Assembly: GCF_003233655.1 (NCBI RefSeq)
Contig: NZ_CP029829.1
Coordinates: forward strand, 1,374,978-1,438,977
DNA from: Azospirillum ramasamyi
GTDB taxonomy: Bacteria > Pseudomonadota > Alphaproteobacteria > Azospirillales > Azospirillaceae
Reading direction: 5' to 3'
DNA: 64,000 nucleotides
Below, piece by piece: positions 26,362 to 35,153 of this stretch. Within the stretch, counting starts at the first letter, position 1; every line of letters begins with the position of its first letter. A program made the position numbers and the translations under genes. A model generated the notes under the pieces. That model was not told the origin of the DNA, did not search any database, and saw only the letters and a list, made by a program, of their open reading frames with translations.

Positions 26362-27429
26362 TCAGGTGAATGTGCAGAGATGATTCAGCTTGCGGGCGAT
26401 TCCCGCGACCGGCAACACCTCCGTGGCGAGAGCGGCGCGGATCGCCGCCTTCGGCATCCCATCGACGGCGCAGGTCGCCGGATCCTGGACCAGAACGGGA
26501 AAACCCCTCTCGGCAAAAGCGGCGGCGCCGGCACTCCCGTCCTCGCCCATGCCGGTCAGCACGACGGCGACGGGCGACTCCGCCGCCTCCGCGGCGCTGT
26601 GGAACAGCCGGTCGGCGGAGGGATGGTAGATGGTCGCCGCGGGATCCGCCGCATTCAGGCAAAACCGGCCGGAGGACGAACGGCGCACCGTCCAGTCGCA
26701 ACCGCCGCGCAGGATGGTCACCGCACCGGGGTCGAGCGCCGCGCCGCCGCCGCCCTCCACCACCGGCCGGCCGAGCGTCCGGGCGAGCGAGGCGGCGAAT
26801 CCCGCGGTGAAGCCGGCCGGCATATGCTGCGCCACCACCAGCGGACAGGGCAGCGGTCCCAGCCCGCCCAGCAATTCCGCCAGCGCCACCGGCCCGCCGG
26901 TGGAGACGCCCACCACGATCAGGTCGGGACAATGACCGCGGGCGACGGAGCGCGACGCGGGCAAGTCCGGCACAGGCGCCGCCGGCGACGAGCCGGGGGC
27001 GATCTCCCCGGTCAGTGCCATGCGCCAGCGGCCCCAGTGGCGCACCTTCTCGGTCAGCTGGCGTTCGATGGACACCATGTCGAAGGTGATGAAGGGGCTG
27101 TTCTTGCAGACGAAATCCACCGCCCCGATCTCCAGCGCCCAGATGGTGGCCGCCGCCCCCTCGGACGTCTCGCTGGAGACCATGATGCAAGGCGGACCCT
27201 TTTCCGCCACGATGGCCTGCACCGCTTCGATGCCATCCATGATCGGCATGTTCAGGTCCATGGCGACGACATGCGGTTTCAGCTTGCGCGACAGGCGCAG
27301 CGCCTCTGCCCCGTTGCGCGCCTCGCCGACGATCTCGATGTCGGAGGCCGGCTCCAGCATCATGCGCAGCGCGATGCGGACGAAATTGCTGTCATCGACC
27401 ACCAGCAGGCGGATGCGCGGGCCGGTCAT
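26362..27429 (-). CDS. cheB: CheB protein-glutamate methylesterase/glutaminase
   Basis: A 355-residue adaptation enzyme that removes methyl groups from receptor glutamates. The receiver domain has Asp11/12-type acidic residues and phospho-acceptor Asp58 (VAMDLNMP). The C-terminal esterase (about 165-350) shows the catalytic serine in GVSTGGP, histidine in AQHMPAGFT and aspartate in TGMGEDG. Everything needed is present. It shares a 4-bp ATGA overlap with the end of the triple-CheW gene upstream, so translation is coupled. Paired with CheR, it gives the operon a full methylation-based adaptation system. Confidence 0.93.
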   Translation of the reverse strand: MTGPRIRLLVVDDSNFVRIALRMMLEPASDIEIVGEARNGAEALRLSRKLKPHVVAMDLNMPIMDGIEAVQAIVAEKGPPCIMVSSETSEGAAATIWALEIGAVDFVCKNSPFITFDMVSIERQLTEKVRHWGRWRMALTGEIAPGSSPAAPVPDLPASRSVARGHCPDLIVVGVSTGGPVALAELLGGLGPLPCPLVVAQHMPAGFTAGFAASLARTLGRPVVEGGGGAALDPGAVTILRGGCDWTVRRSSSGRFCLNAADPAATIYHPSADRLFHSAAEAAESPVAVVLTGMGEDGSAGAAAFAERGFPVLVQDPATCAVDGMPKAAIRAALATEVLPVAGIARKLNHLCTFT

Positions 27430-28853
27430 GGCGCGGAGGTTCCGGCAGGAAGCGCCCGGGTCGCCGCAGTTCCGCCGGACCGGGCGGCGGATGAGGCGGC
27501 GGTCAGCCCCTCCGGCCGCAGCACGGGGATCAGCGCATTGTCCAGGCGGATGACGGCAGCGGTCAGGCGGTCGGACAGCGGATCGACGTCCTCCGCGGCG
27601 ATCTTGCGGATGCGCTGGATCCCGTCGGCGATCACCGCCACCGTGCCGCCGCCGATCTCCACCAGAATCGCGATGCCGGGCGTGGCAGGCGCGGCGCCGG
27701 CCGGTCCTTGCGACAGCAGCCGGCGCAGATCGAGCACCGGCAGGATGCGGCCGTCAACGTCGGTCAATCCATCGAAGCTCTCCGCCCCCTGCGGCAGACG
27801 CAGGCGGTCGGAGGGCTCCACGACGCGACGTACCGCCTCGAATTCCAGGGCATAGACCCGCGCCTCGACCACGAAGGTCAGGAAGCGGCGGTAGAAGCGG
27901 CGGGGCAGACGGCTGTCGGCTAGATCGTCGTCCGGATCGCCTCCCGCGGGGATGAAGCCGCCGATGTCGTCGAGATGATCGCCCAGCATGCGCGCCCCGC
28001 TCCTCACGTCGAGCCAAGTTCCATCGTGATCCACCACCTGCGCCGGGGCACCGGCCTCCCCGGCGCGCACGCGGTCCAGCGGCAGGCGCACCACCCCGCG
28101 CACGCCGTCCACCCGCACTCCGACGGGACCGCGGCGCGTCCGCAGAACGGCGGCATAGCCGCCGGGACGGTCGCCCACCCCCAACGGGTCGGTGACCAGA
28201 ATGGATCGCTTCCGCACCGGCGCCACCCCACGAATGATGGCCGGCGCGTTGGGCAGCGGGCGCAGGTCGGCCAGCGGGAAGACAAGCAGCAGATCGGCCA
28301 TCTCCAATGCCTGGGGCCGACCGGCGACCTCCACCATCAGCAGGCGGACGCTGGCCCGCTCGCGCGACGGGGCCGGCGGGTCGGCGGCGGCGGTCAGCGC
28401 GTCGACATCGGACGGTCTGCCCAGAACGGCCCCCCGCCCCAACTCCATCCGATCCGGGTCGAGCAGGCGCAGCGAGAGGCCGCCATGGCGCAGGCGGCGG
28501 GCGACCGGCGTCCCGCCATCCTCCGGCTCCGCCCCGGCGTGCGTCACCCGCCCCGCCGGCAGGGTGCCGCCGATCCGGCCGGCGCGCAGAGCCAGCAATC
28601 CGGCACCGGCACGCAGGACGATCAGCAGCCCGCCCCGCCGGCCGCCGGCCCAAACCAGGCCGAGCGACCGGTAGCCGGTGACGTCCAGAACCGGCAGGAT
28701 GCGACCGCCGACGGTCGCCAGCCCCTCCACCTGCGGCGGGGCGAAGGGCAGCCGGGTGGTGCGGGTGGCTTCGGCAACCTCCTCCACCCGGTCGGCCGGA
28801 ACGGCGAAGGGAGTGCCGGCAATGTCGAAGGTCAGGAAGCCTTGGACGGTCAT
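27426..28853 (-). CDS. cheW: triple-domain CheW coupling protein
   Basis: A 475-residue protein made of three CheW-like domains in a row: about residues 2-135 (FLTFDIAGTPFAVPADRVEEV), 170-300 (VRLLMVEVAGRPQALEMADLL) and 320-450 (FLTFVVEARVYALEFEAVRRV). Each has the family pattern of an SH3-like beta barrel. Ordinary CheW is a single domain of about 160 residues that bridges receptor and CheA; three linked copies could organise a denser array or bind several receptor types. ATG 28853 overlaps the cheR stop (ATGA), and its own stop overlaps cheB, so translation is coupled on both sides. Domain 2 is the most divergent. Confidence 0.88.
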   Translation of the reverse strand: MTVQGFLTFDIAGTPFAVPADRVEEVAEATRTTRLPFAPPQVEGLATVGGRILPVLDVTGYRSLGLVWAGGRRGGLLIVLRAGAGLLALRAGRIGGTLPAGRVTHAGAEPEDGGTPVARRLRHGGLSLRLLDPDRMELGRGAVLGRPSDVDALTAAADPPAPSRERASVRLLMVEVAGRPQALEMADLLLVFPLADLRPLPNAPAIIRGVAPVRKRSILVTDPLGVGDRPGGYAAVLRTRRGPVGVRVDGVRGVVRLPLDRVRAGEAGAPAQVVDHDGTWLDVRSGARMLGDHLDDIGGFIPAGGDPDDDLADSRLPRRFYRRFLTFVVEARVYALEFEAVRRVVEPSDRLRLPQGAESFDGLTDVDGRILPVLDLRRLLSQGPAGAAPATPGIAILVEIGGGTVAVIADGIQRIRKIAAEDVDPLSDRLTAAVIRLDNALIPVLRPEGLTAASSAARSGGTAATRALPAGTSAP

Positions 28854-29749
28854 GGCGTGGGCTCCCGCCGCCGGTAGGCGAGCGCGCGGTCGCCGCGGTG
28901 GCGCTCGAACCGGTCGTCTTCCCGCAGCCGGTCGGTGGTGCCCAGCACCAGCCAGCCGCCCGGCGCCACCGCGCCGGTCAGCAGCGCCAGCGCCCGCTCG
29001 CAACTGTCGTCGTCGAAATAGATCATGACGTTGCGGCAGGACACGAGGTCGAAGCCCCCCTCCGGCGCCGACTCCGGCAAGCCCGCATCCATGAGGTTGT
29101 GACGGGCGAAGCGGACGATCCGGCGGGCATCGGCCCGCACCCGGCAATGCAGCGGCGCCTCGCTCCCCAGCGGGACGAACCAGCCCCCATAGCCCTCCGG
29201 CATCTCGCGGAACGGACCGAGCCCCTCCCCGCCATAGCAGGCGTTGGCGGCCTGCCGCACGGCGATGCGGCTGAGATCGGTCCCCAGAACCTGCACGTCC
29301 CAGCCGGTTTCCAGGCCCTGTCCGGTCCGGCGCGCCTCCCCGGCATCGGCCAGCGCCTCCAGCGCCACGATGGCGAGGCTGTAGGCCTCTTCCCCGGTGG
29401 CGCAGCCGGCGCTCCACAGCCGCAGGGTCCGCGTCGGGCGGCGGTCGGCGATCAGTCGGGGAAGCAGATGGCCGCGCAGATGGGCGTGGTGCGGCAGGTC
29501 GCGGAAGAAATAGGTCTCGTGGATCGTCAGGTTCTCGATCAGGCTGAGCCAATCGGGGCTGTCGGCCGGCGCCCGTTCGACCTGCGCCACCCACTCCTCC
29601 AGCACCGGCAGGGGCATCGCCGCAAGGATTCGCGCCAGCTTGCGTTCCAGCGGACGGTCGTGACGGATGCCGGCCTTGAGCCGGACGTCGTCCAGCAACC
29701 GCCGCGCCAGGGCGTCGAGCGGGTTGAGGGGGCCCATACCCCCGCTCAC
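28850..29749 (-). CDS. cheR: CheR chemotaxis protein methyltransferase
   Basis: A 299-residue SAM-dependent enzyme that methylates receptor glutamates. The N-terminal helical domain is followed by the methyltransferase domain, with [16 protein letters not shown] (the family's SAM motif), [10 protein letters not shown] and the strongly conserved [13 protein letters not shown] near residue 235. It lies between an MCP and the triple-CheW gene and overlaps both by four bases, so the three are translationally coupled. No pentapeptide-tether-binding feature can be inferred for its receptor, and the MCP's C-terminus is a plain RAP ending. Confidence 0.94.
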   Translation of the reverse strand: MSGGMGPLNPLDALARRLLDDVRLKAGIRHDRPLERKLARILAAMPLPVLEEWVAQVERAPADSPDWLSLIENLTIHETYFFRDLPHHAHLRGHLLPRLIADRRPTRTLRLWSAGCATGEEAYSLAIVALEALADAGEARRTGQGLETGWDVQVLGTDLSRIAVRQAANACYGGEGLGPFREMPEGYGGWFVPLGSEAPLHCRVRADARRIVRFARHNLMDAGLPESAPEGGFDLVSCRNVMIYFDDDSCERALALLTGAVAPGGWLVLGTTDRLREDDRFERHRGDRALAYRRREPTP

Positions 29750-30957
29750 GGCGCCCGGAAGCGTTCGGCCAGCCGCCGCGTGTCGTCGGCCAGCCGGGAC
29801 AGGTGGACCATGGTCGCGGTGATCTCCTCCGACGCGGCGGCGTTCTTCGAGGTGACCGTCCTGATGTTGCCGACATTCGATTCGATCTCGACGATGTGGT
29901 CCTGCTGATGAGCCATGGCGGCGGCGACCGATTGGACCATGCGGTCGATCTGGGCCACGCGCTCGGCGATGCCGTCCATCATGTGAACCACCTCCGCCGT
30001 GGCGGCCATCCCCTCCTCCGCCATCGCCGCGGCGGACTCGACGATCTCGGCGATCTGGCGGGCGCTCTCCACGGCGTTGTCGGCGAGCTTGCCGACCTCT
30101 TCGGCGACGACCTCGAAGCCCTTGCCCTGCTCGCCGGCGCGAGCGGCCTCGATGGAGGCGTTGACCGACAGGATGTTGGTCTTCACCGCGATCTGGGTGA
30201 TCGCCTCGGTGATGCGGCCGATCCGGCGGCTGTTATCGCCGATGGTCTGCGACACCCGGACGAGCCGCGCCATCTCCGCCTTGCCCTTGTCGGCGAAGCC
30301 TGCGGTGACGCGCACCATGTCGGAGGCGGTCCGCGTACTGTCCGTCACCTCCGCGATGGCGCGCACCGACCGGCCGACGGCGTTCGCCACCCGGTCCAGA
30401 TCCTCGGTCTCAATGGAGGCGCCGTCGGCGACCTGGGACACCGCCGTGCTGGCCTGGCCCGCGGCGACGGCGACCTGAGCCGCCTGCTGGCCGATGCGCA
30501 GGAAGGAGTGGCGGGCATCCTCCACAAGCGCCGCCATCTCGGCATAGCGGCCGGGCAGCGCCGGCAACGGCTGATGGTCCTCATCCAACTCGCGGGTCAG
30601 GTGGCGAAGGGCGGCGTGCAGCGCGTCCTGAGCCGACAGGGTGCGGGCCAGGGACGCCGCGACCGTGCCGGCCTCATCCCCGCGGGGCGGCGGTGCGGGG
30701 GTCTCCTCCGCAACACCGTCGGCCAACCGGCAGGCGGCATCCTGCAGCCGGGCCATCGCGTCCGAAAGGTCGAGCGCCAGCACCAGCGCGACCGCGAGCG
30801 CCAGCGCCAACGCACCGCCCGTCGCCAGCCACAAGGATTGCGGCGCGATTTCCGGGATCAGGCGGGGCAGCAGAAGGGGCAGAAGCGCCACGGCGGAAGG
30901 CGACAGGACGGCGATGCCGAACCGGGGAAGAACTCGCATGCTGGCCGGAAAGGACAT
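29746..30957 (-). CDS. methyl-accepting chemotaxis protein without a sensor domain
   Basis: A 403-residue receptor and the first gene of the che operon. Two adjacent hydrophobic helices (about residues 14-34 and 42-63) are joined by a loop of only about 8 residues, so there is no extracytoplasmic ligand-binding domain. A short linker leads to the signalling coiled-coil, whose hairpin tip contains [24 protein letters not shown]. The signal could be membrane state, a cytoplasmic cue or a partner protein (inference). A 192-bp segment of the tip is identical in DNA to the divergent second MCP. The stop overlaps cheR by four bases. Confidence 0.9.
   Translation of the reverse strand: MSFPASMRVLPRFGIAVLSPSAVALLPLLLPRLIPEIAPQSLWLATGGALALALAVALVLALDLSDAMARLQDAACRLADGVAEETPAPPPRGDEAGTVAASLARTLSAQDALHAALRHLTRELDEDHQPLPALPGRYAEMAALVEDARHSFLRIGQQAAQVAVAAGQASTAVSQVADGASIETEDLDRVANAVGRSVRAIAEVTDSTRTASDMVRVTAGFADKGKAEMARLVRVSQTIGDNSRRIGRITEAITQIAVKTNILSVNASIEAARAGEQGKGFEVVAEEVGKLADNAVESARQIAEIVESAAAMAEEGMAATAEVVHMMDGIAERVAQIDRMVQSVAAAMAHQQDHIVEIESNVGNIRTVTSKNAAASEEITATMVHLSRLADDTRRLAERFRAP
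30043..30234 (-). repeat. 192-bp perfect inverted repeat, copy 1 (MCP tip)
   Basis: This segment is identical, on the opposite strand, to 32679-32870. It encodes the signalling-tip region of the operon MCP. Flanking coding sequence is clearly diverged between the two receptors, so the boundaries are sharp. Confidence 0.95.
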
Positions 30958-31172
30958 TGCGGTAACGGCTCCTTACGATCGACCAATGGCGCACTGGGAC
31001 AACTCTCGGGCGGCGCACGCCATCCATATGACTTGCCTGACGCACCCAAACCGAAGCAAGGTGATTCAATTGGGTGGTATCCGATGCCGCATGTCGCGCG
31101 AAAAGATGACCACCACAAACATTCATCAATCCCTTTCCGCCGCCGCGCGGACTTGAATGGACCTCCACCGGC

Positions 31173-33167
31173 ATGTCGATCGCCACCCGCATCGCCCTGG
31201 GTTTCGCCGCCGTCCTGCTGCTGACCCTTGCTGTCGCCGTCGCCGGATGGAGCGGCCTGAACACCTACGCCACGCAGGTGGAGATCGCCGACCGCACCTC
31301 CCGCCTCGACACGCTGCTGCTCAGCGCCCGGCAGGAGGAGGCGCGCTATCTGATCGACGTGGATCCATCCGCCAGCCGGCGGGTACGCCAGTTGACCGAG
31401 CAGTTGAAGGCTGAAGCCGAAGCTCTGCTGGCGCTGCCCGGCCATGCCGACGCCCCCGACGCGCTGCAGGAAGTGCTGGCGAAGCTGGCGGCCTACCGGA
31501 AGTCCTTCGACGAAGTGGTCCAGTTGGAGGTCGAGCGCTTTGCAAGTCTAGCGAAACTCCGCAAACAGACGGCGGTCCTCCTGGTGGTGGCGCAGACCCT
31601 GACGCACGAGCAGTCGGCGCGCTATGCCGACGCACTGGCACGGCTGAAGGCCGATCCCGCCGATGGAACTGCATTGCGGACGCTGGAATCCTCGGCCCTG
31701 CTGACCACCATCGCCGGGCGGCTGATCCAGGACACCCGCGGCGCCCTGCTGGACGTCCAGCAATTCATCATCGAGCAGGGCGGGTCCGGCCGCAATTCGC
31801 CCAATGCCGCCATCGACCGGCTGCTGACCATCATAGGCGACGTCCAGAAAGCCTCCGGCGATCCCGATTCCCTGCGTGAGGCGGAGAAGCTGACAACCGC
31901 CGTGATGGGCGTGGAAACGGAATTCCTGCTGGTCGCCGACATCGTGGTCCGGCGCAACGCCGCCCGCGCGGCGATGCGCGATGCCGCCACGATCGTCAGC
32001 GATCAGGTCGCGCTCCTGGTCCATGCCCAGACCGCGGAACGGGAAGTCGGCCGATCCCGCGCCGTGCTGCTTCTGTGGAGCGGCGCATTGGGGGCGCTGG
32101 CGGCGGGAGCGGTGCTGTCGATGCTGATCGCCCGCAGCCTGACCGGCCCAATCGCCGCCACGACGGCAGCCGTCGAGCGACTGTCCGAAGGCGACCTGAC
32201 GGTTGCCGTGCCCAACACCAGCCGGCGCGACGAGCTGGGCTCCATCGGTCGCGCCGTCGCCACCGTCATCCAGGTGCTGCACGGGTTGCATGGGGAAATG
32301 CACCGGTTGTCCGGCAAGCCGCTGGATAACCCGGCAACGGAGACCGCTCCGGCTTTCCAGGGCGCCTATGGCGAGATGGTGGCGCTGCTGAGGGAAACCG
32401 GCGCCGCCTTCTGCGCCATCGGGGAACAGGCGACCCAGGTGGCCGTCGCGGCGGGTCAGGCCAGCACGGCCATCGCCCATGTCTCCGACGGCGCATCGGA
32501 GCAGACCGACGACCTCGACCATGTGGCGACCGCGGTGGGTCAATCGGCCCGCGCCATCGCCCACGTCTCCGACAGCACGCGCGATGCCTCCGACATGGTG
32601 AAGGACGCCGCCGATTTCGCCGACCGCGGCAGGGAGGACATGGCGCGCCTGCTGCGCGTGTCGCAGACCATCGCGGAGAACAGCCGCCGGATCGGCCGCA
32701 TCACCGAGGCGATCACCCAGATCGCGGTGAAGACCAACATCCTGTCGGTCAACGCCTCCATCGAGGCCGCTCGCGCCGGCGAGCAGGGCAAGGGCTTCGA
32801 GGTCGTCGCCGAAGAGGTCGGCAAGCTCGCCGACAACGCCGTGGAGAGCGCCCGCCAGATCGCCGAGATCATCGAAGCCGCCGCGGCTCTGGCCGAGGAA
32901 GGCAAGGCCGTCACGGAGCAGGCGCGACGCCGCATGGATGGGCTGGCCGAACGGGTGGACCGCATCGACGGCGCCTTCCAGTCGGTCGCCGTGGCGATGG
33001 AAGAGCAGCAGGCGTCGGTGCGCGAGATCGAACGGTCGGTGGAAAGCGTTCGAACCGTCGCCTCCAAGAACGCCGCGGCATCGGAGGAAATCGCCGCGAC
33101 CATGGTTCATCTCTCCCGTTTGGCGGAGGAGACGCGGCGTCAGGTTTCGCGCTTCAAGGCCGGCTGA
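31173..33167 (+). CDS. methyl-accepting chemotaxis protein with helical extracytoplasmic sensor
   Basis: A 664-residue receptor transcribed away from the che operon. TM1 lies near residues 7-27 and TM2 near 296-318, enclosing a helical domain of about 265 residues. Its length suits a helical-bimodular (HBM-like) sensor, although the ligand is unknown. A HAMP domain follows (about 315-370), then the signalling coiled-coil with [27 protein letters not shown]. The tip is identical at DNA level to the operon MCP over 192 bp, which suggests the two receptors share one array and the same CheA/CheW (inference). A weak ribosome site (GGACC) precedes ATG 31173. Confidence 0.92.
   Translation: MSIATRIALGFAAVLLLTLAVAVAGWSGLNTYATQVEIADRTSRLDTLLLSARQEEARYLIDVDPSASRRVRQLTEQLKAEAEALLALPGHADAPDALQEVLAKLAAYRKSFDEVVQLEVERFASLAKLRKQTAVLLVVAQTLTHEQSARYADALARLKADPADGTALRTLESSALLTTIAGRLIQDTRGALLDVQQFIIEQGGSGRNSPNAAIDRLLTIIGDVQKASGDPDSLREAEKLTTAVMGVETEFLLVADIVVRRNAARAAMRDAATIVSDQVALLVHAQTAEREVGRSRAVLLLWSGALGALAAGAVLSMLIARSLTGPIAATTAAVERLSEGDLTVAVPNTSRRDELGSIGRAVATVIQVLHGLHGEMHRLSGKPLDNPATETAPAFQGAYGEMVALLRETGAAFCAIGEQATQVAVAAGQASTAIAHVSDGASEQTDDLDHVATAVGQSARAIAHVSDSTRDASDMVKDAADFADRGREDMARLLRVSQTIAENSRRIGRITEAITQIAVKTNILSVNASIEAARAGEQGKGFEVVAEEVGKLADNAVESARQIAEIIEAAAALAEEGKAVTEQARRRMDGLAERVDRIDGAFQSVAVAMEEQQASVREIERSVESVRTVASKNAAASEEIAATMVHLSRLAEETRRQVSRFKAG
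32679..32870 (+). repeat. 192-bp perfect inverted repeat, copy 2 (MCP tip)
   Basis: Exact reverse complement of 30043-30234, in the signalling tip of the second MCP. The two copies face each other across about 2.4 kb and could recombine to invert the segment between them. Confidence 0.95.
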
Positions 33168-33356
33168 ACCCCGGCTTTTGCAAAGGCTGCTTCACGCCGC
33201 ATGGATGAGGAGGCCGATTGCCGGGCCGGTGACAGCCTGATACGCCCAGCCGTCCGAATATCAGAAGTATTAATTCTTAATCCCCGTGAGGGGAAATCTG
33301 GCATTTAAAGTTCTTTTAACCCTATTCCGCGCCTAATCCACACGCGGGAACGCTCG

Positions 33357-33366
33357 TTCTCGAGAA
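33357..33366. promoter_or_regulatory. 10-bp palindrome upstream of a small gene
   Basis: TTCTCGAGAA is a perfect palindrome about 50 bp before the small gene at 33415, next to GAACGCTCGTTC, another inverted repeat that shares its right half. Together they look like an operator region. No regulator is identified. Confidence 0.3.
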
Positions 33367-33414
33367 GACACTCACCCGAACATTTAGACCCACACGATAC
33401 CAAGGGAGCTACCC

Positions 33415-33654
33415 ATGCCCGCACAAATGGTCGCCGATGAAGTCCGCAAGGCAAGCCGCATCCATGCGCGCCTTCTGGATGCCTTCATCGACTTGACGGA
33501 GCGGGAACTGGCCGGAGTTGCCCCGGGCTTTGCCGAAGAAAGCCTGATGGAAGCGCTGGAAGCGTTGCGCGCCGCCCGCAAATCCTATGGCTCGACCGCC
33601 GGGGTCATGGTCGTCTCGAACCTGCAACTGCCGCAGGCCTCCAACGCCGCCTGA
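33415..33654 (+). CDS. small hypothetical protein
   Basis: A 79-residue predicted helical protein of no family that I recognise. AGGGAG precedes ATG 33415 at good spacing, and the codon use matches its neighbours, so it is probably real. Residues 5-57 are rich in Ala, Glu and Arg with regular hydrophobic spacing, suggesting a helical hairpin. There is no signal peptide or membrane segment. It is preceded by an AT-richer 247-bp intergenic region with palindromes and converges on a DUF2934 gene. Its stop codon follows directly on the left arm of a hairpin shared with that gene. Confidence 0.65.
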   Translation: MPAQMVADEVRKASRIHARLLDAFIDLTERELAGVAPGFAEESLMEALEALRAARKSYGSTAGVMVVSNLQLPQASNAA

Positions 33655-33671
33655 CGTTGCGGCGGCGTTGG
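33641..33671. terminator. stop-codon-embedded hairpin between convergent small genes
   Basis: CCAACGCCGCC and GGCGGCGTTGG form a perfect 11-bp stem with a 9-nt loop that starts with the TGA stop of the 79-residue gene. No T-run follows. Probable bidirectional 3'-end structure. Confidence 0.55.
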
Positions 33672-33681
33672 CGATGACCGA

Positions 33682-33984
33682 TCAGGCCGTTACCGTCTTG
33701 CGGGCGCGCGGCTTGCGCGCCTTGGCGGGCTCGGCCGCCAAGGCATCCGGGGCCGCGCCGTTCTGATCGACGGTCTTGACCGGCTTCGGCTTGGCATTCG
33801 TCGTCTTGCGCGGCGCCTTCACGACGGCAACGATCGGAGAGCGGTCGGGAATGGCTGCCGTTTCCGCCAGGATCGCACGCTCGGCCTTGAACCAGTGATC
33901 GGCATCGCGCCCTTCCGGACAACCCTCGTCCAGCCAGATCGCATAGGCTCGGTCACGGATGCGCTGCTCGACATCCACGGTCAT
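33682..33984 (-). CDS. DUF2934 family protein
   Basis: A 100-residue protein with an N-terminal DUF2934 motif (residues 7-39: IRDRAYAIWLDEGCPEGRDADHWFKAE), a short helical signature common in alphaproteobacteria and of unknown role. The C-terminal half is low-complexity and rich in Lys, Ala and Pro (KARKPRARKTVTA at the end), which could contact nucleic acid or acidic proteins. ATG 33984 was chosen over an upstream ATG because GGGGAG precedes it at good spacing. It stands alone, converging on the small gene to its left. Confidence 0.85.
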   Translation of the reverse strand: MTVDVEQRIRDRAYAIWLDEGCPEGRDADHWFKAERAILAETAAIPDRSPIVAVVKAPRKTTNAKPKPVKTVDQNGAAPDALAAEPAKARKPRARKTVTA

Positions 33985-34096
33985 CACATCTCCCCGGGGA
34001 ATGGTGGTCAGATTGCTGTGATGCAAAGATCGCCGAAATCGGAGTAAGTCGCAACCAAGCGGATGGTTATCGGTCCTCCGCCCCAGTCATCGGCCG

Positions 34097-35104
34097 TCAA
34101 TCCGATGACGTTTCGCCGGACTCCGGTTGCCTGTTCTGCTGGAACTCGCGCCACTTCGCGACATTGCGGTTGTGATCCGACAACGACTTGGCGAAGACGT
34201 GGCCGCCGGTTCCATCGGCGACGAAATACAGGAAATCGTGCCGTTCCGGCTTCATCACCGCTTGGAGCGAGGCCTTGCCCGGATTGGCGATCGGCCCCGG
34301 CGGCAGGCCGGAGATCTGATAGGTGTTGTAGGGCGAGTCGTGCTTCCAGTCGTTGCGGGTCAGTGCCCGCCCCAGGTCACCGCTGCCATCGGTCAAGCCA
34401 TAGATCACGGTGGGATCGGACTGCAGCTTCATGCCGATTTCGAGCCGGTTGACGAAAACGCCGGCCACCCTGGGCCGTTCCGCCGCGACGCCGGTTTCCT
34501 TCTCGACGATTGAGGCCAGCGTCAGCGCCTGCTGCTGAGTCTCATAGGGAAGGTTCGGATCCCGGTTCTTCCACGCGTCCGCCAGGGCCTGCGTCATCGC
34601 CGTCTGCATGCGCTCGACCAAGGCGGGGCGGCTGTCGCCATAGGCGAAGTGATAGGTCTCCGGCAGGAGGGAACCTTCCTTCGGTGGCTTGGCGATGTCG
34701 CCGGTCAGCACCGTCTCGCGCTCCAGAAGCGCCACCACCTGGGCGGAGGTCAGGCCTTCCGGCACGGTGATGCGGCGCACCAGGGTGCGGCCCTGGCGCA
34801 TCTGCTCCAACACGCCTTCGATGCTGATGCCGGCAGGGAACTGGTACTCGCCGGCCTTCAACTCGCGGAAGGTTCCGGTCAACTTGGCCGCTGCGGCGAA
34901 CACCAGCGGCGACCAGATCACGCCGGAGTCGCCCAGCGTGATGGCGATGGCTTCCAACCCGCTGCCACGGGGGATGACGACCGTCTCGGCCTGCTCGAGC
35001 GGGCCGGGAGCCGTGTAGCGCTGGAACCCCCAGACGCCCACCCCGCCCGCCGCGGCGGCCGCGACGGCCAGCGTCCCCGCGAAAAGTCGGAGACCCCAGC
35101 CCAT
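34097..35104 (-). CDS. mltG: endolytic murein transglycosylase MltG
   Basis: A 335-residue inner-membrane enzyme that cuts nascent glycan strands and helps set their length. There is one N-terminal membrane anchor (about residues 5-27), a LysM-like region, and the YceG catalytic domain with the essential glutamate in SIVEKETG (Glu201), followed by NRLEIGMKLQSDPTVIYGL and YNTYQISGLPPGPIANPG. AGGTGAG precedes ATG 35104. It follows fabF by 49 bp on the same strand, the usual fab-mltG arrangement in proteobacteria, linking lipid and wall synthesis. Confidence 0.95.
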   Translation of the reverse strand: MGWGLRLFAGTLAVAAAAAGGVGVWGFQRYTAPGPLEQAETVVIPRGSGLEAIAITLGDSGVIWSPLVFAAAAKLTGTFRELKAGEYQFPAGISIEGVLEQMRQGRTLVRRITVPEGLTSAQVVALLERETVLTGDIAKPPKEGSLLPETYHFAYGDSRPALVERMQTAMTQALADAWKNRDPNLPYETQQQALTLASIVEKETGVAAERPRVAGVFVNRLEIGMKLQSDPTVIYGLTDGSGDLGRALTRNDWKHDSPYNTYQISGLPPGPIANPGKASLQAVMKPERHDFLYFVADGTGGHVFAKSLSDHNRNVAKWREFQQNRQPESGETSSD

Positions 35105-35153
35105 CGCTCACCTCATGAACACAGTAGATCGCAACGCCGGATCAGGGCTTCGC

